DNA of 64,000 nucleotides from Alviniconcha marisindica (Eukaryota > Mollusca > Gastropoda > Provannidae): positions 879,001 through 943,000 of the forward strand of contig JABMCL010003792.1 of NCBI GenBank assembly GCA_018857735.1, written 5' to 3'. The position numbers and the translations under genes are program-made. The notes under the pieces are model-generated. The model did not search any database and was not told the origin of the DNA. It was given only the letters and a program-made list of their open reading frames with translations. Positions 1 through 9,200 of the stretch are shown here, piece by piece; positions within the stretch are counted from its first letter, which is position 1; every line of letters starts with the position of its first letter.

Positions 1-260
1 AGGGTAGGCAGTTTAGAAATCTGTATTGTTATTAATATTATTATACGTGTGTATGTGCAGCCTGTTGGTGTACAGTAGTGTTAGAGTTACTGATCTATTC
101 TTCAGCCAGGCGTTAGCTGTTTTCAGCTGAGTTCATTGAAACTAATGAAAGTTCTGTCAGTATCACCAATATCACAGTCTTTTCTGTCTGTTTTGCTAGT
201 TATAAAAAATCCCTCCTGAGATACCCTGTTTGGTTGACAGGTAGTGAAAATCTAGTTATT

Positions 261-325
261 TGCGTTTTGAACTAACTATATAAATTATATTTTTTTGCGT
301 TTTGAACTAACTATATAAATTATAA
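261..325. repeat. Short tandem duplication, AT-rich
   Basis: A segment of about 29 bp beginning tgcgttttgaactaactata occurs twice in a row, at 261-289 and 297-325. It lies in AT-rich DNA with no gene signal. The whole 1-560 stretch shows nothing else I can name. Confidence 0.8.
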
Positions 326-564
326 TACCTTTTTTTCCTTTCATGTATTAATCTCAACTCTCAGTATTAATTTCAGTTTTTCTTTGTTGTTTTCTTGTTT
401 CTTTGTTTTTCTTGTTAACTCTTTTATGAAATAGTTAATTAATAATACTGCATTTGGATATATATATATAATACACACTAATTTCATTATGTTATATAAC
501 ACACCCTGGTTGCATTATGCTATATAATACATCCTGATTGCATTATTTTATATAACATTACTGA

Positions 565-1018
565 TAGCTTTTATATAGCGCTGTTCTCCGCTGTTGAGCA
601 GACTCACTGCGCTCGCATGTGATTCTACATGAGTGAACAGCTTTTTATAGCGCGTTTTTGAATATCCACCGAAGTGGTGTACTACAGCGCTGGCATGGCT
701 GGTGCCACAAGAAACTGCTGCCATCTCGGCGCGTTTTGTGTACACCATACAACCATGCACCATGTCACTTCATGCAAAGCCACATAAGTAAGGTGTATGC
801 GTGTTTAGCTGTAACCTGCCACCTGCACTTTTGGCAGAGTGACCGGGGTCTTTTACGTGCTACTGCGGTAACACGGGGGTGGAACGGATACCGAAATAAG
901 AGTCAGCACAGAAAGTTGACCCTGGAGAAGAAAATTCTCCTGCCACTCCTGCAGGGATTCGAACCCACGGCCTTTCGATCATGAGTCCGGCGCTCTAACC
1001 ACTGAGCTATCCCTGCCC
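565..1018 (-). mobile_element. tRNA-derived SINE (family A), minus strand
   Basis: Read on the minus strand from 1018 downward, the sequence opens with a tRNA-like head. It has an A-box-like segment (TAGCTCAGTGGTTAGAGCG) and a B-box (GGGTTCGAATCCC) at the spacing of an RNA polymerase III promoter. A tRNA-unrelated body follows, with the phrase CAGGAGAATTTTCTTCTCCA. A diverged copy of head and body lies at 22835-23045 on the plus strand, which shows it is dispersed. Anticodon-arm pairing is poor, so this is a retroposon and not a functional tRNA gene. The far end near 565 is approximate. Confidence 0.75.
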
Positions 1019-1911
1019 CCATACTCTGATTGTATTATGTTATACAATACACTCTGATAATATAATAAATGAACAAAGCTTTGTCAGGTAGTGTTGCACA
1101 GCCCCAGTTATAACTTATTGGCCCTTTTATGTATGCCATTGTTAATGTTGTGAATGAAACTGTTTATCAGGACAAAACTCAGCATGCAAATTTTCAGATA
1201 AATAATAATAAAAACAAAACAAAAAAACATTCTTTTGAACCTTTTATGCATTTGGATCTTGTTTTAGAATGCTAGCGGCCATTCTTGTTTCAGATTGTTG
1301 TGAATGGAAGTGAAAGTGAAAAATGCACAGACAAATATAATACAGTGCAAATTCTGCAATAGTGCAAAGAAACCGTCTAACAGTTAACATTCAGTAGGGT
1401 CCACCACTTGACAGCCACTTGCCATACCACTTGGGGACATCTGATGCATCCTGCCATGAAGGCTTCACTGCTCTGACCATCTACTCTAGACTAAAGCAGT
1501 CACTGTAGACTGTGTTGTGTAACTGGTGTCTTGTGTAACATGTGTATTACTCAACCTCAACCTCGAGTATTACACTTTACAGTTCTACAAGCACAGTGAT
1601 GGCTTCAGCTATCATGTTCCAGGTAAAACATGAAAACAGAAGATGCTTGCTGATTTATTTAGTTGGAATGATGCAGCGAAATTTAGTTCATACTCATGAT
1701 ACTGAGGAGTAGTTTTTGTTTTCCTTGTACAGTTATACTTGTACTAGTTGTAGTAATTATTGTAATACTAATAGACTAATTTTTCACAAAAGTTCTAGAC
1801 TAACTTATATGTGTCATGTGAAAGTGCAATTAATTTCAGATTGTCAGATTCCAGTTTTCAGAAGTCAGGATTCTGATTTGTTTTGGGGGTAATCCAGACC
1901 CTCACACACAC

Positions 1912-1923
1912 AGACCCTCACAG

Positions 1924-1972
<49 letters not shown>

Positions 1973-1988
1973 ACACACAAACACACAC

Positions 1989-2035
<47 letters not shown>

Positions 2036-2044
2036 ACACACACA
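1912..2044. repeat. (CA)n microsatellite
   Basis: A nearly pure CA dinucleotide tract with a few interruptions. A shorter CA/CT-rich patch lies at 2796-2900. The rest of 1020-3070 shows no coding signal I can support, so pellino's upstream exon or promoter was not located there. Confidence 0.9.
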
Positions 2045-3075
2045 TCTCTGCTGAGAAAGTGCACAGGTATTTTTGTTTTACTAGTAAAAAAAAAAAAAAA
2101 AATTAAATCCTGCTGACATTTTTAATTCAAGGCTGTAAAGGTGTAGCTTGTTCATCTAATACTACAGTAACACTAAAAGTGAGACTTTCCTCAGCTTTAT
2201 GACAGAAGATCTTGTGCGCAGAATTCTCAGAAAAAATCATGATACTTATGATTTATTGAGAGAACAATAAAAACTTCCCATTGCGATTGCTTGTTCATCT
2301 GGTCAGCAATACAGTTTTAGAAACACTCCCTCATTCAGTTATTGTAGAATTACTTGTCAAAACAATCATCTAGGGGAATCCCCAATTGTCCAATGGAAAA
2401 TCAAGGCCCAGGCTCCCACATGGGAAATCTGGGATTGTCCTGCTGTTGTGCTATTGTACTGGTCAGAACTAAGAGGAAGGAAGGAACATGCATTCCTATT
2501 TCCCTCAGGAGAAATCCAGATCCAAACCCAGCTTGTGGAAAACAAAATGGACTGGGTGCTGTTTAGAAATGACCAGCAAACAAACTGACATACAATGTGG
2601 CGATAACAGTGATCGCAGTAAACATTTACAAAATTGAAATCAGTGTGACATCTATAAGGTGGTGAAAGTAGTTAACAGAAACTGGTCAGACAATCACTGT
2701 AAGTGTAACTGGTCACATTGACACATACACAGCTGTCTGTAAGAGCTACTACTCGATCTGTACTAGAAAACACCCTGCACCCTTCCCCCTCTAGAACACA
2801 CACACACAAAAAAAACACTCACACACACACACACACGCATCTCTCTCTCTCAAACACACACACATACATCACACCACACGCACCCTCTCTCTCTCTCTCT
2901 GTGTGCTGCATTGCTGTTGTTATTTTGTTGAGAACCGGTCAAACAAAACAACAGCCAGCATGGGTGACTGATTGCTGATTTTGTTTCTGGTATATATGCT
3001 GATCTTAACCTGTATAAAACTGGAAATTGCCAGTTAACGCAAACTCTGAATAAACAAACTGACTGATGCTTGCAG

Positions 3076-3252
3076 AGCGCTGGAGGAAACAGGCAGGCTG
3101 GCGGGGGACGTGCAGGAACTGTCCAGCAAACTGGCTCAAGAGCTGACGGCCGGTCACCACAGCAAGCAGGCGTACCACCACACCCAGTCCCCCGCGCACT
3201 CACAGCCGCATTCCGAGGAGGCCATCAAGTACGGAGAACTGATCGTTGTCGG
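3076..3252 (+). CDS. PELI: Pellino exon a (first seen)
   Basis: Acceptor tgcag ends at 3075 and donor gtgagt starts at 3253. The exon encodes a charged, helix-prone leader (LAGDVQELSSKLAQEL), then a His-rich stretch, then EEAIKYGELIVVG, which begins the conserved pellino core. Its entry phase (one leftover base) shows at least one more coding exon upstream. Confidence 0.85.
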
Positions 3253-6200
3253 GTGAGTCAACTCTTCGCTTTGCTTACTGTTCTTTGCGCGCACCCTTTT
3301 CTGCTGCCCAGGACCTATCAAAGTATCGTTGGCGCGAGCTGCCACAAGTGTCATTTTTGTTGCGACAAAACTTTTGTCGCAACAAACACGTGTTTGACGT
3401 GACAAAAGTAAGCTTGTCGTGACAAAATTATGTTTGTTGTGACAAAACGTTTTTGCGTTTGTCATTCTGTCTTCAGGCACAAACCACAACAAAAGGCAAA
3501 CATGGGGTGTGTATTCATGTGTATGTGTTTGTCATTCTGTCTCCAGGTACAATGGGCATTTGACAGCGGGTGACAAGGGACGGAGGCGAAGCAAGTACAT
3601 TTTGTGGAAACGGACACGGTCCAATGGAGTCAAGCCTTCTAAACGACACTTGGTGTCTGACCCAAAGTCCTCAAAGGTGAACTGCTTGCTTCTCTTGGTG
3701 TGTTGAAGTCCTCCTCATCATCACTATCATCATTATCATCAGCATAGTCCTCTTCATCCATTTCAGGAGGTTGTGTGGCCAAGTGGTTAACACAATGAAC
3801 ACGCAATCTTACGACGTGATTGATCGATGCCCTGAATTGGGCAGTTGTGGGCTTTTGTGCTAAAGTATTGATTTTTCAGGTGATCATGTAAACCAGTATG
3901 AATTTGATTCAGTGAGTTAGGGCGCTTGACCGTGGCTGAAGAGTTGCTTGTTCTGGACTGCAGCCATCTCCCTCAGTTGCTTGTCCCAGGTGGTGGAGTC
4001 AGTGTCTAGTCTTTCAGTGTCTGTACAACCTCCTATGTGCAGTCACACACATCAACATCAGTGCACACATTAAAAAATCCCAAACATTGGCAGCCATACC
4101 ACTGTTTGGACATATGAAAATACTGCAAACACTAATAGAAATGGGTAGCACTGCTCTTGCGGCTGCTGTGCTTTACCCCAGTAAGATGACCTGAATTCCC
4201 GCAAGTGTCAATATAGGTACTAAAAAAAAAGGATACCTGACTGAGTTGGATTTGTGTGTGTGTGTGTGTCTTTAGTTGTTTCTTTAGAATGTCTAAGTGT
4301 TACTGTATGTATGCATAGTGCTTGTCCATTGTATTGATTTTTATGACTGTTTCATTAAATGCTTATAGATTGAATGGTGCTGTGAGCTTGTATTTTTTTC
4401 ATGGGGTAAAGTACTATAAAATAGTTTTTATTATTATTATCATCATCGCCATCATCTCTGCAGTGGCCATCATTATCTTCATTTTATACTAGTAGGACTT
4501 TGCGCTGCATGTGGATGGAATATTGTGTTGAGGTTAATATGTATCATGAGAACACTCAGGGTGTCCATGAGTGCCTAGGACTTTGTGCTGCATGCTTTTA
4601 GATTATTGTTTTTAGGTTAATATGTATTACGGGAGCACTCCGGGCATCGAAGAGCATTTTGGACTTAGGACCTTGTGCTACATGTGTATAGAATATTGTG
4701 TTGTGTATCATGTGAGCACTCAGGGTGTCAATGAACGCATTATAAGTGTGTATTGTTATTATTATTATATTGACAGGCCGTGCAAGACAGCGCCCAGCAT
4801 TCTGTGTCCTACACGCTGTCACGGAACAAAGCCATCATCGTGGAGTACATGCAAGACAATGACACGGACATGTTTCAAATTGGCCGCTCCTCTGAGGGGC
4901 CGATAGACTTTGTTGTCATGGATACCATTCCGGGATTCCAGCGCAACTCACGGGAGAATGTGACGCAGAGCACGATATCACGGTTCGCCTGTCGCATCAT
5001 TGTGGACAGGAACCCACCCTACACCGCCAAGATCTTCGCTGCTGGCTTCGACTCTGCCAGGAACATTTTTTTAGGAGTAAGAGCCAGCATTGTGTGAAGT
5101 TCTGTCTGAGTTCAGTGAGCAAGTTGTTTAGATCGGTTTGGTGATTCTAAGTTTGTGAGGCTGGTAACAGCAACATCAAGAGTTGTGTGCATGTGTGTGT
5201 ATGTCAAGAGTTGCATGGGTGTGTGTTTGTGTGTACATGTGTGTGTGTATGTGTGTGTGCGTGTGTGAAGAGTTATGTGTGTCAAGAGTTGCATGGGTGT
5301 GTGTTTGTGTGTGCATGTGTCAAGAGTTGCATGGGTGTGTGTGCGTGCATGTGTGCATGTGTGAAGAGTTGTGTGTGTCAAGAGTTGCATGGATGTGTGT
5401 TTGTGTGTACATGTGTGTGTGTGTGTGTTTGTGTGTGTCAGGAGTTGCATGTGTGTGTGTTGTCGTGATCTTTTTTTTTCATTACATAAAAATCTGCAAT
5501 ACTTAATTATTATTTTTTTAGTGAAGCTGTATCCATGCATGGTTTTTGTTTTGTTTTATCTGCCCCCCCCCCCCCCCCAAGCATTTGTTTTGCGGTGTAC
5601 ATGTATGTATTTATGACACTTTGTTGTAACACAAACAGGAAAAAGCTGTCAAGTGGTACTCAGAAGATGACATAGACGGCTTGACCACCAATGGTGTCTT
5701 TGTGATGAAGCCACTCGGCGGATTCACACCTTCTGGCAAGCCCAGTGTGTGGCGCGAAATCTCAGTGGGCGGCAATGTCTTCTCCTTGAGGGAATCACGG
5801 CCCATGCCACACAAGAGCCATCAGGTCAGGGGCATCAATGTTGTATACAGTACAATATGATAGAGCTTTATTGCCAAGTGTCAATACAGTTAAACTAGGA
5901 ATGTTTTGTGGTACCAAGTACACTCATAATAATAGTAATAATGATACGTAACACTTATGTAGCGCCTAATCCAACTAGACTGGCTCAAAGCACTTCACAA
6001 TTTAAAGCAAGAATGAACATCAGAATCAGTACATGAAACATGCATACACCAGACGATCCAACGTCAACAGCAAAGTGCAGGCAAGCATGCACACATCCCG
6101 GAACGATCAGTGCAACCCAGACATGCAATGCAGCAATACATGGACCATGGACACGTCTCATAATCGCAAATCAAATACAAAGAGCATCATAATGTTTATA

Positions 6201-9200
6201 TATTTTAAAAAAAAAGTCCTCATCACACATTCACCCCAGTCGTAATATACCTTCTTCTGAGAAGGAAACAACATTTCTTTTTCTTTTTTACTGCGCTATT
6301 TTCTTGACTTTGCAAATTCCTTGTTTAGTGAGTAAATTAGAATAACCAGTACTATGTTGTTTGTTTCAGACATTTTGTACATTTAGCTGTTATTTCTGTC
6401 TGTTCTTCCTGTTAAAGATTCCTGATGAGGACAATATACTCCGTGATGGGACCTTGATAGACTTGTGTGGTGCAACGTTGTTGTGGCGATCAGCGCTGGG
6501 TCTTATTACTGCTCCAGTAGGTTGATTTCTTTTGTTTTTTTATATCAGTTATTAATATTATTCATTTGATATCAGTGAGTGATAGAGGCTGGCTACACAT
6601 ATCGAGGGAGTGGATATCACACAAATGAATGTAGTGACAAATAGAGATGATTGATATGCATCATAGTCATTGTATGTTTGCTTTTTGTGTACGCTATTTA
6701 CCCTTTTGTGTGAGGGGGGGGGGGGGGGGGGGGGCTCTAGTGTTTATGCAAAACCTGTTATTAATCTTATGCAATTTTGTGTGTTAATTGAGTTGATTGC
6801 GGCTCCATAATTTTGTGGAAGGCCACTGGTGTTGTTCCGCATTTGTGTAGTTTTGTCACTAGAGCGAACCAGAGTTCCAAGCCCAAGTAATCAAAATCGG
6901 TACAGTTCACCTGCAGTATTCAGTTTTTGGATGTGACCTCTTGGTCTGTGTGAAGATTGCAGCTTGTGAATTTGCTATGTCGATGATGCTGCCATTTCAG
7001 AGTGAATTGGAGTTTCAAGGAATGATCAACAAGATCAACGCAGGTCGGCCGCAGTGTCCAGTCGGCCTCAACACGCTTGTTCTGCCCTCTAAAGGATCGC
7101 TCAACCTGCACGAAAAACACCCCTATGTCTACCTGGCGTGCGGCCACGTCCATGGGAAACACGAATGGGGGCAGGGGGACAGTGAGAACAGGACATGCCC
7201 ATTATGTATGGAGGTAGGTCAGGTTGTGAATTGTTGCCACCAAACTAAGGGCAGTAATGTGCCTACCTGAGATGATGGAAATGCATGCTTTGCAGATTTT
7301 TTATATTATATAATTTAAAAAAAAGAAGTTTTATCTTGTCCTGCTCATACTCTAAACAGTGAGCAGGTATTGTAGTTCCATCATGCAGTTGTGCTTCTGT
7401 GTGACTTTGTTTCAATGTTGTTGAATTTTTGTTGAATTTATTTTTGTTGTTTTGTGTGTTTATTTGGGTGGGTGGGGGGAGGGGTTGTAAATTTTTTATG
7501 TTTCTGTTGAGTAGTTTTTTTTATATATCTCTGTGCATTTCAATTTTATGTGTTATTCATGCTAATATCTATGTTTTATATAGACATGCTGTAATGGAAC
7601 AAAGCCATCATCGTGGAGTATATGTGTACATGCATATTATGCATATATATGTATATATATATATATATATAATAAAATTATATCATATATAATAATACAG
7701 ATCATATAGCTGTGTGTGTGTTCTTGTTTGAAACAGTTTGATGTGCATCTTTGTGTTTTGTTGTTTGCTTTTTGTGAGGGATAATATTTTTGTGTTTGAC
7801 TGTTGACATGTATGTTCTGTTGTGTACATGTGTACATGCATACATGTATACATACATACAGACATGTTTACATGTGTGCGTGGGTGGGTGTTCTCGTTTG
7901 AAACAGTTTTGTGTCTGTGTCTTTGTGTGTTTTGTTATTTGTTTTTTATGAGGGATAATATTTTTGTTTGACATACATGTGTACATTCTGTTGTTTGGTA
8001 ACAGTCTTACGTGAGTGTCTTTGTTCGTCCTTGGGTGATCCTGTGCAGTTGATGGGGTGTTAAAATTCAAGAGTTAATATTTCTACTTGTACTGTGTGTT
8101 TTGGCATTGGCTTTTGTTTGGTTGCAATTTCCTGTTTTATATAATGTCTGTGTGTGATGTTTGGCAAATGTGTGTGTGTATTTTACTCATTTGTTTTTTG
8201 TTAATGTTTTCATGTTTAATATAATGTGGGTGTTGGATTGTTTGGTCGCAGTTTTAGTATGTGTCTTACCTGTGTGTGTGTGTGTGTGTGTTTTTTCTTC
8301 TTCTTTTTCTGAGTAGTATTTTTCTGTTCTGTTTCGGACTGTCCCCTTGTCAAACTTCAGACGGGCTATGAGTTGAGCCTTTCTGTTGGTTCTGAGTGTT
8401 TGCTGCTGGTTAATATTTTCCTGTTTTATTTGCAGACTGGCCCCTTTGTCAAACTTCAGATGGGCTGTGAGTTGAGCCTCTATGTTGATTCAGAGTGTCC
8501 CACCTACTGCTTCAATCCATGTGGGCATGTCGCATCAGATGGTACCGTCAAGTACGTACACGAGAGAATGGAGTCTTACAAATGTGGTTATGTTTTAGAT
8601 AGAGTATGTATGTAAATTCAGTCATTCTGGCTCACGCATACTGATGTGTGTGGGGGTGGGGATGGGGTTTGTTATGGTAAGAGTGCTGGCATATTGTAAT
8701 GTAATGTTTTGGTTTGTGATGACTGTGCAGTAGTGTCTGTTCAAAGCTTTGTAGGATTGAAAAGAAATATCAGAAACAGAACGACTGCTAGCATTCTGAA
8801 ACAAGATCCAAACACAAAAAGGTTCAAACGAACACTTATTTATTTCGACATGGCCGCACAGTATGCACATTTTCAGGAAAATCCCCTTTGTCAAGCCACA
8901 AAACGACACTTAAACAACAGATAAACGGTTAAAAATTATGAAAAATGAGAGGGAAAAAATACAACTTACCTTTTTTTGGTTGAGTTTTTGTCATTTGTTC
9001 AGTGCTCTGAACAAGCGACAGAAACTTAACCAAACCAAGATAAGTTTTCTCTCTCTCATTTTTCATCGTTTTTAACCATTTATCCACTGTTTAAGTGTCA
9101 TTTTGTAGCTTGACAAAGGGGATTTCCCCCCAAAATTGCATACGGTGTGTCCTTGTCAAAATAAATAAGCGTTCGTTTGAACCTTTTTGGATTTTGTAGA

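Noticed and set aside
565..1018. Possible tRNA gene (minus strand, B-box GGGTTCGAATCCC)
   Set aside because: The tRNA-like head is fused to a long repeat body and has a second dispersed copy, so it is a SINE and not a functional tRNA gene.
5112..5616. Several overlapping frames on both strands of CVCVCV or HTHTHT type
   Set aside because: They are translations of TG/CA minisatellite DNA in a pellino intron, with no conserved content or splice context.
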